DNA of 64,000 nt, taken from positions 32,938,344 through 33,002,343 of the forward strand of contig OX457052.1 of NCBI GenBank assembly GCA_949752735.1, read 5' to 3'. Below the pieces are notes generated by a model that saw only the letters and a program-made list of their open reading frames with translations, did not search any database and had not been told where the DNA came from. Below are positions 40,157 to 50,697 of the stretch, in pieces (the first letter of the stretch is position 1; each line of letters starts with the position of its first letter). Source of the stretch: Lumbricus terrestris (taxonomy: Eukaryota; Annelida; Clitellata; Crassiclitellata; Lumbricidae). Position numbers and translations under genes: made by a program.

Positions 40157-40250
40157 GCCTAGGTAGCGCAGTAGGCAGCGCGTCAGTCTCATAATCCAAA
40201 ACTTGAGTTGAGCGATCTGAAGGTCGTGAGTTCGATCCTCACCCTGGGCA
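40157..40250 (+). tRNA. tRNA-Met(CAT), intron-containing, copy 4
   Basis: GCCTAGG/CCTGGGC acceptor, CTCATAA anticodon loop, intact T arm TTCGATC, and a 21-nt intron with the conserved TTGAGCG end. TTTT terminator at about 40259. All stems pair. The following 130 bp (40251-40383) matches the 3' flank of copy 3 at 24303-24170 (minus), so the two loci derive from one duplicated segment. Confidence 0.9.
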
Positions 40251-40445
40251 CAATATGTTTTAGACAATATTCCAAACTAAACCCACCCTCAGGTATAATC
40301 GAGACCATGGCGTGATTTTCTTTAAATACCACATCGTCTTCTATTTTTAATGGTTGAAGAATGGCAATCCGGCGTGAAAACAATCGAGCTTACTAGACTT
40401 AATAATATTAGGCCTATAGGTAGGCCTAGGTCTATTTCGGTACCG

Positions 40446-40588
40446 TGTTAGAGTTGTAGAAAGATAACTAGGGATCAGATGATTATTCACGTGGACTTGG
40501 GGAATGCACTGAGACGTTTACTATGGCGTTCTAAGGAAGACTAGGGGAGGGGTTGAACTCCCCATAACCCCCGAAATTCTCATCCCCA
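40446..40588. mobile_element. MITE family M4, copy 2 (eroded)
   Basis: GAGTTGTAGAAAGATAACTAGGG on the left and AACCCCCGAAATTCTCATCCCC on the right are colinear with the 36018 copy (TTTACTATGG.GTTCTAAGGAAGACT in the middle). Terminal bases and target duplication are no longer clear; borders are approximate. Confidence 0.55.
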
Positions 40589-41688
40589 TTTGGTTTCTGT
40601 TTCCTGTCTCTCAAAGATGAATTGTGTAGCCTTCCTGGTTAATCCATGCTCAGGACTGGCAATGGCATAACCGGGAGATCGATAAGAGAGAATAAACGGA
40701 TTCGACATCATAATGACCCTTTGACCTACATAGGTCACGTCTACCGGAAGTGTAGTTATTGTTGCATTCAACACGGATAGGCTACATAATATCGACTGTA
40801 TAGAGCACAAAGGTGTTATGAACTCTCTAAAACGCATTGGACATATCACCTTTTACCCATGTGCGGTCTGTCCTGTATACAGTCGGCTATGGTTTAGAAT
40901 AAATGAAAATTCCTAAGATTTGATTGATTGCGTAAAAACTTCGCAAACTTAAACCTTGCTCGTTGCGTGTTTCGAATTTTGGTAGAATTGACCTTTAGTG
41001 ACTTGAGTCAACCCATAGCGCACGCGTACACGACATATCCGCTTATAGGCCTAAATTTTAACAGCAGAAGACCACCTTAGTTTGATGGTTCTTCTATAAT
41101 TCTAGCCTTTTCTAGGCTATGCAGTCCTTAAACATTAAGCCTATCATGTTGAATAGTCAATAGAGCCTATGCAGTACCTTGTTTAAAATATATAACGTAT
41201 TATATATAACGGATTATATGGTAGGACTAGGTCTATGAATACTTTTGTTTTAAACTGAATTAAAACCTGAAAATAGTTGCGCTGACCTTATAATTTGGGT
41301 AAGAATCGATTGCAATTTTTTTTTTAAACCGACGCTGTTTCATTTCCGAGCCTATTCTGCAGGGGAGAGTCAAAAGCGTACAAACAAATAAACAAACATA
41401 TGGAAAGTGTTTCGGAATTATAATAATTATAGATATTCATTGTTGTTCATAACTGATTGATGTTCCCGCAGTGCGTTTGCAGGCGGTCCATTAAAGTATA
41501 TACTTACTTACTTACTTACTTACTTATTTCTCATAAGTTTAACGAATCAAGTATTGAGCGATCGTTAAAGTTAGTATCGAGACATTCGCCAGGTGGCGAA
41601 GACATTTTGCTTAAAGTGTACAACTTAAGTAGGAGGGTGCGGAGTAGGCTACTACATAAGGGTCATTTTAACATTCTGCTATCAATGA
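40589..41688. other. No gene recognised
   Basis: AT-rich DNA with a short (TTAC)n run at 41503-41525. No supported exons. Confidence 0.4.
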
Positions 41689-41759
41689 GCGCCGCTGGTG
41701 TAGTGGTATCATGCAAGATTCCCATTCTTGCGACCCGGGTTCAATTCCCGGGCGGCGCA
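41689..41759 (+). tRNA. tRNA-Gly(CCC)
   Basis: 71 nt: acceptor GCGCCGC/GCGGCGC, A box TGGTGTAGTGG, anticodon loop TTCCCAT with CCC, T arm CCGGG-TTCAATT-CCCGG. No intron. TTTT terminator just downstream (GCACACGTTTT). An open frame running through it is spurious. Confidence 0.95.
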
Positions 41760-42416
41760 CACGTTTTACACAACAGCTTCTTGAATATTGTAAACACCCG
41801 TAATATGCTTTTTGTGCGACTTATAATTATTATAGTTCGACGAACAACCATGGATCACTATAAACTATTAGTTAATGCCGTCTTGGTGAGCCTATCACAG
41901 TTAGATCCTGATTGAATGATTATGCAGCGCTATTATACTCAAAACCCGAGCTTTGTCTTTTAATTAGCCTGCACTCCTCCCACGACTCGCTCATTGCTTT
42001 AAACCTCGCTGCATCATGTAGAATAACTGCTAGGCTATAGGCTAAGGCACACTCAATTTCGCCGTGTTTATCGCACTGATCGATGTTGTACCATGAGTGG
42101 CGCTATATAAATTTACAGACACAATGCTACACTAAACAATACTAGGCAACAAGACACAAAGCCTCAATCTATGTAGGCCTAGGCCTAACTTCAGGTTGGC
42201 CTAATTTTGTAGCCGCGATTACTAATGCGCTTGATGGGATGAATTTTGAGGTAGGCTAGTGTAGGTTAGGTGTGTAAATTGGGTAGGCCTAATTAGTTGA
42301 ATAGCTGGAAAGAAAGATTGTGATAGGCGTCTATAAAAAGCAACAAAAGGCGATAACGAAATGATTAAGTAGGTCTGTCGACGTTATAGGATAAAAATTC
42401 AGCGTTCATCATGTGC
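41760..42416. other. No protein gene recognised
   Basis: Spacer between tRNA-Gly and tRNA-Glu with TAGGCCTA words at about 42174 and 42285. Confidence 0.4.
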
Positions 42417-42488
42417 TCCCACATGGTCTAGTGGTTAGGATTCCAGCCTTTCACGTTGGCGGCCCGGGTTCGATCCCCGGTGTGGGAA
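42417..42488 (+). tRNA. tRNA-Glu(TTC)
   Basis: 72 nt: acceptor TCCCACA/TGTGGGA, A box TGGTCTAGTGG, anticodon stem CCAGC/GTTGG with loop CTTTCAC (TTC), T arm CCGGG-TTCGATC-CCCGG. TTTTT terminator follows. No intron. Confidence 0.95.
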
Positions 42489-42816
42489 CAACTTTTTCAC
42501 ATAAAATGGATATGACGCGCAGCTCGGCATTTTCTACCAAATCTGACGCTTGATAATTTTATTAATGTAAGCGCTTTGTTAGTTTAAGAGCATTTGACAA
42601 CAGTTTAACGTCACTGCAGTGTGAGCGTAAGAACTTAAAGATATTTTATAGCGATGTATTCATCCTTTACCCAGGCTTGGGACTGGTACTGGCAGAGTGC
42701 AACCAGTGGCGATGATTAGCCTAAGCCCTAAGAAGCCTTTAAACAGGTAACTTCATGCTGGTAAATCAATGCTAAATGTATGAGTTCGACAAACCAACTT
42801 TATACTTCTCAAACAT

Positions 42817-42822
42817 TTTATT
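42817..42822 (-). terminator. Polyadenylation signal AATAAA, unit 1 gene
   Basis: AATAAA on the minus strand about 225 bp past the stop codon. The same hexamer in the same context is kept in unit 2 (52526-52531). Confidence 0.7.
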
Positions 42823-43045
42823 TCAGTGACAATAAGCTGAACTAAAATGGCCTACAGTTATAGTAGCCTATGCTCTAAAAATAACAATGAGTCCAATTTC
42901 TGCTACCAAATGTAGTTACGAAGCATGACGTTACCCTATATTCAGGTTTCAGATGTTTGGTTTTTCTTCTTCTACCTAAAGTAAGCTGTGAACGTAATTT
43001 CCTGTGCTGTATAATGCCAAGAATCTAGTAAGTGCTTTGTGCGAG

Positions 43046-46000
43046 TCAGGCGCTTCTCCCTTCCTCACACACTTTAGTGGCCGAGCTAAAGAGTGTTCCT
43101 CTTGGACACTGGTGATAGTGAGGCCGGCAGCACTGGCAGGCCACTCCACCATCAAATGAGGGGCCACATTGGACGAACCAGTTTGGGGCAGTGGGGTGAT
43201 TGTAGAGACCGCTGGGGTTGTCAGCACAAACTCCATCACACGGGTTGTAGCTCGAGCTGTAGATAAACTGGATTTCAGCATCGGATCCGGTAATATCACC
43301 CAACTGTTGTTGTTGTTTGAAGGTACCAGAGGATGCGGATGCTTGGGGAGAGGAGGATATGGGTTGCTGGAGACTCTTACCACCTGTACTCCAGCTTCCA
43401 TCTCTTGTTTCCGTCTCCTGGTGGGTTGAACTGAGACCGATGTTTTCGATGGGTCCCTGCACGACTCCAGGAAGCCAGGACTTCCCTCCGTTTAATGGGA
43501 CTTCGGGATTGGGAGCATTCTGCGGAGTTTGGATCGTTTCAACGCGGATCCAATATCCTTCACGTGCTCCTCCGACTCCATTCTGCTTTCCCGAAGATGT
43601 CTGATGTTGCTGGACGTAGTTCCAATATCCGGTCTTTCCAGATGAGCCAGACTCTTCACTCTTCCAGGTTCCATGTTTCTGGTTCGAGAGCTGTTGATCA
43701 GCCGTGGGGATGGAGTCTGAGTTGGAGCCTGCGTCACAGACTTTAGTGGCAGAGCTAAAGACCGTTCCGCTCGGACACTGATGGTAGTGGGGCCGGCAGC
43801 ACTGGCAGGCTACTCCACCGTCAAATGAGGGGCCACATTGGACGAACCAGTTTGGAGCCGATGGGTGATTGTAGAGACCGCTGGGGTTGTCCGCGCAAGC
43901 TCCATCGCAAGGGTTGTAGTTTGAGCTGTAGATGAACTGAAGGTCGGCTTCTGATGCAGACATTCTACGCTCCTCTGATTCTCTCTGTTGCTGCTGCTGC
44001 TGTTGCTTACTTCCCAATCCATCTGGAACTATCAGTGGCGGAATAACTCCGACGAAGGAGACTCCGCTCTCGGACTGTACCCGGGTGGAACTAGCGGACG
44101 AATCGTCGACGTGCTTTGATGGCTTATCCACTGTATAGCCTTGGGGTAATGGCACCCACGATTTTCCAACGCTGGGTGGTGCCTCAGGTTTATGGGGCTG
44201 GGGTGAGACGTCGACGTTACTCGACCAGGATTGAACTCGACCACTATTTGCTGCGTTTTGACCCTCTGCCCGGAAGTAACTTGAGTGGTCACCGGTTACT
44301 GATGATTTGAAACTCTCCTGGGGGATGATGACGGGTCGCCTGTCAACAAACGGTTGCCAATCAATTGCGTTGAAGTCGACGTTTGATCCTTCATCGCAGA
44401 CTCTGGTGGCAGAGTTGAAGAACGTTCCCTGTGGACATTGTTGGTAGTGTGGCCGGCAGCACTGGCATGCAATACCTCTGTCGAATCCAGGTCCACACTG
44501 AACGAACCAGTTGGAGGCATCTGGGTGGTTGTAGAGACCGCTGGGGTTGTCAGCACAAACTCCATCACATGGGTTGTAGCTCGAGCTGTAGATAAACTGG
44601 ATTTCAGTGTCGAAACCGGAAGGTCTGCCCTCTGCGGATGCACCCTGCTGTCGTTGTTGGTGTTGTCCAGTGGATGAAGGCCCGGATGGCTGGAAGGCGG
44701 GAAATACCCAGGCTGCTTCGGCGTTGCTCGACGAGCCAGCGTGGCTGCCAGAGGATTGCGATTGTGACCAAACGTTGTTCCAGTATCCTGCATTACCGTT
44801 TGATGCTGATACATCAACTTCCACTCTTTCTGGTTTCAATTCCATCCTCTGCTGTTGGTCACTTCCTGAACTGACACCACGGCCGTTTTCCAACTCAGGA
44901 TTCCAGGTTTTGTAAGCGGGAATCGGCATCTGCGGTTCGGGCAATCGTGAATCCACGCGGTACGTGGCTTGCTGGGCAACCGAGCTGTACTGAGACTGAC
45001 CTGAGCTCCAAGATTTTGGCCAATTTGGCGACGGTACCGGTGCGACTGGCAGCTGCCACGATGAGGATTTCTGAACGGAACTCTCTTGGCCGGAATGTGC
45101 CGTATCACTGCTTTTCGTTGGCACTGGCACCGGGAAATTATTGGAAGATGGTCGGTTACTGTGAAAGAACGAAGAAGACGAGGAGGAGTACATATTGGAG
45201 GAGTTTGAGTTTGAAGATGATGGACTTTTCTGGGTTTCCACTGACGTAGGAACGATGCTTGGTAAGTTCTTCCCGCCCTTGGAATGGAGATTGCCTCTTC
45301 CGCGTTCGACAGTCGCCGATCGATTCCCGAAGTAGCGGGCCGTCTGTTCGGAATTGAGTCCACTTCCTCCGTACTCCACCGGTCTCAGGTTTCCGAATCC
45401 TGCTCTCGCCTGGATCTGCTCGAACGTTTCCTTCGATAGCTTTCCGATTACCGTCTTCCGCGTTTCGGATAAGCCCCCAGTTGCGTTGCTGGCGGATGGC
45501 GGCGCTGGAAGGGGTTTGACCTCGACTGGAACTTTTCCAGGTACCCAGCAGATGTCACCGGACCCGAAAGCTCCGCTGTTGCACAGGGATCCACGGCAGA
45601 ACCACCAGACGGAGGCGTCCGGTCCCTGTGGTTGACAGTTGACGGAGATGTTGACGTGGATCGGAAGGTTGGCGGGGTCTGCGCAGCCTCTGTAGACGAC
45701 TACAACCGAAGTCAACCAATCTAAATCTCGACTCTCTGATGATTTATTCGCTAGTTCTATCATAGTTCCGTAGTTAATTCGTTCTTGCGCTTATTATTTT
45801 GTTAAACTTTTATATATAACCTTTCTATAGCGCCTCAAGAGAACTACTTTCGTTCGTACATTCGTTCTTGCATTCACATGATCCTGTATTCATCCACTCA
45901 TCCCTCTGCAGATAGACTTCCACACATGCTTTTAAGTGTTGACCCTACAGTCTATTATAGGCTTTTATAATTGTTAGCTCAGGCAAAACAAGAGTGCAGC

Positions 46001-47182
46001 GTCTCAATCATGCAAACATGCACATAACTAACATCACTTGTTCATTCATTCGTGCATTAAACAATAATTAGTTAATTAATTTATTTATTCGCTGCTTTCT
46101 CAACTAACTGATACAAATGTAAATACTTAGACAGTCAAGTAATTAAATTAATTGCTTCAAATATAGGCCTATGTAGATTTACGCAGGGCTGCTTTAAGGA
46201 ATTTTTAGAACTGCATAACTCCTTCTCTTTCCCATTTTCTATGGTAAATTTCTTCCAATCGGAGGACAATGACCTTTTTGCTAGTTTTAACTGTACAGAA
46301 GTGCTTCTACAACAGCACAAATCCATTTAGAACTGCACATTATGCGTACAACTGTTCGTTAAAAAAGCCCTGGATCTACGTTTTACTCACATATATAGAC
46401 CTACGTAGGCTACGTCCCCTGCTTCAGCTATCCCCAAATCAAACACTCACGTCCGTTTGAGTCCTTGCGGATGAAGCACGTTCCCGACGAGCATTGCGTG
46501 TCGCTGACGTAGTTCTTGTCTCCCCTTCGGATGAAGGCACACTGCCGGAAGCCCCTCGACTTCCTCTCAACCTGCGAGGAATCTTCTTGGGAGCCACGGA
46601 GCGTCAGACCGACACCCTCCGTGTAATCGTAGTCGCAGTCGAAACACCGGACGCCTCCCTTGGGCGCAGGGGTTCGACCCCCGCCGTCGTTAGTGGCTGT
46701 GATACACAGAAGCAAATAAAAACACTTACCGTGAAGTTCTGGTAAGACGCAGTATAAATGGCCATGCACATTCCTATTCATGCAATCATTCATTTCTATA
46801 GCGCCTCTTCGAGGGGACTACTCAGAAGCGTTCTCGACTTTAAGAAGGAATGAAAATTCTGAGAAGAAACAATCTCGATATAAAAGCCGTAGCTAGAAAA
46901 GATAATAGAAGAAGACTCTATAATATAATTATACATATAGAAACATTGTAAATTAAGACAATTTAATAGCACTAAATCCTTTATGATATAATAATGCCGG
47001 TACTTTTAAAAGACTCGCTTCTTCGGCTCTTTCCTTAACAATGACTGGAATTCCGCTAGCTCCTTTTGTAGCTTATTGAAATCAGGAACAAAGAACAAAC
47101 CGCTTATAAGATGGGGTCTACACTTACCCTGACACGCTCCGAAGAAAAGCCACAGAACGGTCAAAGATTTCAACGACAACAT
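43046..47182 (-). CDS. Secreted LU-domain protein with three CBM14-like repeats, copy 1
   Basis: Exons on minus: 47182-47128 (signal peptide MLSLKSLTVLWLFFGACQ), 46696-46451, 45699-43046. Borders GTAAGT/CACAG and GTGAGT/TTGTAG keep the frame, giving 984 residues. After the signal peptide, Cys 36, 39, 71, 87, 92, 106, 122, 135 and 140 followed by Asn141 form a Ly6/uPAR (LU, three-finger) domain ending in the family's CxxxxCN. Then come Ser/Gln/Pro-rich linkers and three repeats at about 466-538, 686-758 and 908-980. Each has the pattern CDGVCADNPSGLYNHP, NWFVQCGP, ACQCCRPHY, QCP.GT.F..AT.VC, close to CBM14/peritrophin-A chitin-binding domains but with eight cysteines. It is probably an extracellular matrix or cuticle/mucus chitin-associated protein; that role is inference. 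It has a TATA box, an AATAAA and no disruption. Confidence 0.88.
46184..46372 (+). mobile_element. MITE family M1, copy 3 (unit 1 only)
   Basis: CAGGGCTGCTTTAAGG to GTTAAAAAAGCCCTG, with flanks GATTTACG (46176-46183) and GATCTACG (46373-46380), 7 of 8. In the second coding intron. Unit 2 has a single uninterrupted GATCCACG at the corresponding place (about 55890), so the insertion came after the duplication. Confidence 0.93.
46797..46840 (-). repeat. SINE-tail fragment in intron 1 (unit 1)
   Basis: TATAGCGCCTCTTCGAGG and CTACTCAGAAGCG match the SINE tail; the same fragment lies at about 56680-56710 in unit 2, so it predates the duplication. Similar fragments occur near 45830, 55535 and 63170. 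Confidence 0.6.
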
Positions 47183-47359
47183 TTTCAAACGGCATCAACT
47201 ACTGTTATATTAGGAAAATATTTTCAAATGAAAAACGATGCAAAAAACTTAGTTGCTGTACGTGCAAATTTGACGGCGTATTAACTCTCGCTGTATAACT
47301 CGACTCTGAAGCTCGGACCATCAAATGTGGAGTACATTGTTCGTTAGGTATCCTGTCGT

Positions 47360-47366
47360 ATTTATA
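47360..47366 (-). promoter_or_regulatory. TATA box, unit 1 gene
   Basis: TATAAAT on the minus strand about 180 bp upstream of the start codon, in the context GGTATAAATACGACAGG. The identical box is at 59152-59158 in unit 2. Confidence 0.7.
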
Positions 47367-47701
47367 CCTGCCTCAGGAGACTAATTCGGCTCGAATTGGC
47401 AGCGTTGAAGTCTGATTTTGGACGTCAAAACACTGACCAGTCGCACAGAAGCACAGACGGATAGAAAGACCATGACAGACAGCCAAACAGACAGACAGAC
47501 ACAGAGACACATCGCTGTTTACAGACAGACAACAACGGAGAGACAGAGGAGGAGGCGGTGGTAGCATCTGTTACCAGCCTCTGTAGGCTGTAGCCACTAT
47601 TTGAATAGATGAGTGGGGCTTGACTATATGCATTGGTGATGTAACGCTTGTTTAAAGTTCGGTTAATTGAGTTGACAGATTCTGTTGGGCTTAGTCAGAG
47701 G

Positions 47702-49180
47702 CAGGGGCACCGTTAGGCGTACGCACTTAGGCTACGCAAGTGCGTACAGCGCGGAAAGGATAGAAAAAATAACGAATTGTAAATTAAAGCGTGAAATATT
47801 GTAAGCGATGAAATTCTATTGAATCGATTGAAATTTTATAATCTATAGAAATAGAATATACTTACTTACTAGTTACGTACTTACTTACTTACTTACCTAC
47901 TTACTTACACTCTAACAGAGAGCCATCTTAGCATTGAGCGTCTTCAACTTTCTTGAAACGTCCTAACACTAGGAGGTAAGTGTATAAGCTTGTTCTGTAT
48001 CGTAATCAAGGCCGCCTAGGCCCTAGATTTGCACCAATCATCGATTCATCGCATTTATTGCACTAAGAAATCAGAAAAATCATCCCGCTTCTTGTTTTGG
48101 TCTGAAGATTTTCATCCGTCATCCCACTGTGGTTTGTTATCAATATTTTACTTTGAAAAAATAATAGCCTCGAAACCATTTCTCCATGTAACTTCAGCGG
48201 CGATTTAGTATTTTAGTTACAGATGAAAATATATATAACAAACCAAACCACCAAGTGGGATGACGGATGACGTACGGATGCCTAGAGTGCTTGGCTTGGG
48301 CAAGCAGCCTCAACGTGCAAATGCACCGTCTCAAAGCGTAGATGAGCACTTCAGAATTAATGTGCACAATCCTTTCTTGGATCACCTCATCACAGAAATT
48401 CAAACACGTCTGTTAAAAGCCCACGACCGCATTCAAGCTTCATACTTGCTACCTCAAAATGTCGGCTCAACGAAAGAATGGACACGAATTAAAGAAACAT
48501 ACCAACAGGTTACGGTATTTCGCTACACGATGTTGAGGTTGAACTGGAGCGTTGGCAATTCAAGTGGAAAGATATTGACAAGAAAACCAAATATCTCCTT
48601 GAAGACTGCCTGCCTATGACGAGAGATCTGTTTCCAAATCTGAACACAATATTTCTGATTTTATTCACTATGCCTGTATCAGTGGCTTCAGCTGAGAGGA
48701 GCTTCAGCGCGTTAAAACGACTCAAGACGTATTTACGTTCAACGATGGCATCTGATCGATTATGTGGCCTGGCGTTGATGGCTTGATGCATATTCACAAG
48801 GGATATGTGGAGATCAACGCCACACAAGTTTTGAAGGAGTTTGACAGAAGAAGTGGTCATCGCCGAATTGATTTGGCATTTGAAAGAAATACTGAAACTG
48901 CGTGCACTCACTAACATGAGCCTATTAATTAATTCAATGATACACGGTCTTTTCCATAGCCACTCTACAGCGGTCCCAATCACGTCTCTTGCCTCTTGGA
49001 CTCATGCTCCCCGACATTCTGAGGTAGTCGGCGTGAGGCCCACTTTAGTAGCGGACCACGTACACTTCTCACTCACTGCACGCCAATTAAAGATCGTCAT
49101 AACAGTTCATAACTTCATTTCGCGTATTCTTATTTTGTGCAAGTTGTTCGTACAGAAAAAAAATCCTGGCGGCGCCGCTG
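47702..49180 (+). mobile_element. hAT transposon, 1.48 kb (unit 1 only)
   Basis: Ends CAGGGGCACCGTTAGGCG and (inverted) CAGCGGCGCCGCCAGGA. The perfect 8-bp target duplication GTCAGAGG lies at 47694-47701 and 49181-49188. Unit 2 keeps the unoccupied target once, in GGGCTTAGTCAGAGGTACAG at about 59470-59490. It contains a broken transposase tail at 48260-48786, a hairpin near 47720-47750 and a TTAC microsatellite at 47860-47905. Confidence 0.96.
48260..48786 (+). pseudogene. hAT transposase C-terminal fragment (pseudogene)
   Basis: First frame from about 48260 to 48525 (PFLDHLITEIQTRL, YLLPQN), then a frameshift near 48525 into a second frame that carries the hAT dimerisation signature MPVSVASAERSFSALKRLKT at about 48670-48729 and LRSTMASDRLCGLALMA, ending at TGA 48784-48786. 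The family resembles ZMYM/P52rIPK-type hAT transposases. The DNA-binding zinc finger and most of the catalytic core are missing, so the copy is non-autonomous. Confidence 0.8.
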
Positions 49181-49443
49181 GTCAGAGGTACAGCTGCTGA
49201 GGACAATGTTTTTTCGGTCTGATGACAGACGTTTGGTCTCGTGACACATGATACAAGAGAATTCCGTACGTCATTGTTCGCTTGACCCGTTGTTACCTAC
49301 ATGTATGTCGCCGATTGCGTATAACAATGTTATTATACCTGTTGCCACATTTTAGAAAGGCTTGCAGTAAAAATAAGGATAACGGTTAGACAACAAAGGT
49401 AACAGAAAGTCTAATAGAAATAAAATTTGCACGATTAATTGAA

Positions 49444-49636
49444 TAGGGCTATTTTAAGGAATTTTTAGAGCTGCACAGCCCCTTCTTTCCTTTCCCATCC
49501 TCTATGGCAAATTACTTCCAATTGGAGGACAATGACCATTTTTGCTAGTTTTCCCTGTACATAAGTGCTTCAACAGCTGCACAAATCCATCTAGAGCTGC
49601 ACATTTTGTGTACAGCTGCACGTTAAAAAAGTCCTG
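49444..49636 (+). mobile_element. MITE family M1, copy 4 (unit 1 only)
   Basis: TAGGGCTATTTTAAGGAAT to CGTTAAAAAAGTCCTG. Unit 2 has the uninterrupted sequence AATTGAATAGGGTATTAATA at about 59735-59755. The target word ATAGGGTA overlaps the element's own first bases, so the exact left border is ambiguous by a few bases. Confidence 0.88.
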
Positions 49637-49654
49637 ATAGGGTAGTAATAGTGG

Positions 49655-49986
49655 CAAGAAAGGTGGTGGTGGTGGAGTTTGTAGTCGTTGTAGTGATTGT
49701 GATAGAAGTGGTATTAGTAGCAGCAGCAGCATAAGTAGTAGTATAGTGGTAGTAGTAGTAGCAGCTGTAAGCCTAGTAGTCGTAATAGTAGTAGTGGCGG
49801 TGGTAGCAGTAGTGGTAGTAGCAGCAGCAGTAGCAGGAGCAGTGGTAGAGATAGTAGCAGCAGTATCAGTAGCAGTGGTATTAGTAGTTGTCGTTGTTGT
49901 TGCAGCAGCAGTATAGCAGCAGAAGCAGTAGCAGAAGCAGCAGCAGTAGAAGTAGCAGTAGCAGTAGCAGTAGCAGTAGAAGTAGC

Positions 49987-50024
<38 letters not shown>

Positions 50025-50160
50025 CAGTAGTAGTAGCAGCAGCAGCAGCAGTAGCACTAGCAGTAGCAGTAGTAGCAGCGGAAGCAGCAGCAGTAGTAGC
50101 AGTAGACGTAGTAGCAGCAGCAGAAGCGGCAGTGGTAAGCAGTATAGTAGTATCTTATAA
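49655..50160. repeat. (AGC/AGT)n microsatellite, unit 1
   Basis: GTA, GCA and AGT trinucleotides with many interruptions. The matching array in unit 2 (59765-60190) has a different length and composition. Confidence 0.93.
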
Positions 50161-50437
50161 CAGTAACGGCTGCTATGAATACCGTGATTAACGATGACTA
50201 TATTAAGTATTCGAAGCCATGATGCTATAAATATTGCGATTCGTTCATTTGATGATAAAGGCGACTATTCAGAAAGTTGTATGAAAATAATTCGCTATTC
50301 TTAAGACTCTGTGATGCTTGACCCGTTGCTGTCTTTGCAGTACAGACGAAATGGCAGACCTATGACAGAGCCGGTTCATTCCAGTTGTGACCATGGGCTC
50401 ATACTTTCATCGTTTTAGGGCTATGGTTCATGCATCC

Positions 50438-50572
50438 CAGTATGAAAATTGTGGAAAAATTACTGGGGCCAGACCACGTTTGACTGGGGTGTGAAAAGAG
50501 GACTTTACTATGGGCCCTCTGAAATACTACGGTGTTGAACCCTCACCCATGCCCCAGGCAATTTTCAGCCTG
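50438..50572. mobile_element. MITE family M4, copy 3 (shared by both units)
   Basis: CAGTATGAAAATTGTGG to GCAATTTTCAGCCTG, flanks ATGCATCC and ATGCAATA. Also present in unit 2 at 60719-60852, so it entered before the duplication. Confidence 0.8.
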
Positions 50573-50697
50573 ATGCAATAAGGTATGCGGAAAGTGTTGT
50601 AGTCTATGTAAGGAAATTAAGTTTTGACTGTTTAAAAAAGACAATGCCCACAATGCGTATCTAGAATAACTTCATGGCGTTCATATTGTGTAATTAG

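Larger units (their letters stand above)
42584..50697. repeat. Segmental duplication, unit 1
   Basis: Starts at TTAAGAGCATTTGACAACAG and ends near AACTTCATGGCGTTCATATT. It aligns end to end with 52300-60978 except for unit-specific insertions. Contains one gene (minus), its 3' and 5' flanks, and an AGC/AGT microsatellite at its right end. Unit-1-only insertions: 46184-46372, 47702-49180 and 49444-49636. Confidence 0.93.

Noticed and set aside
41457..41915. 152-codon open frame
   Set aside because: It runs straight through the tRNA-Gly gene and has no recognisable protein features.
43169..45635. Multiple plus-strand and frame-shifted open frames over the large exon (and 52,873-55,348 in unit 2)
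   Set aside because: They mirror the coding exon; only the minus frame shows domains, splice continuity and conservation.
48260..48984. hAT transposase as a working host gene
   Set aside because: Frameshift, premature stop, missing N-terminal domains, and location inside a precisely delimited transposon.
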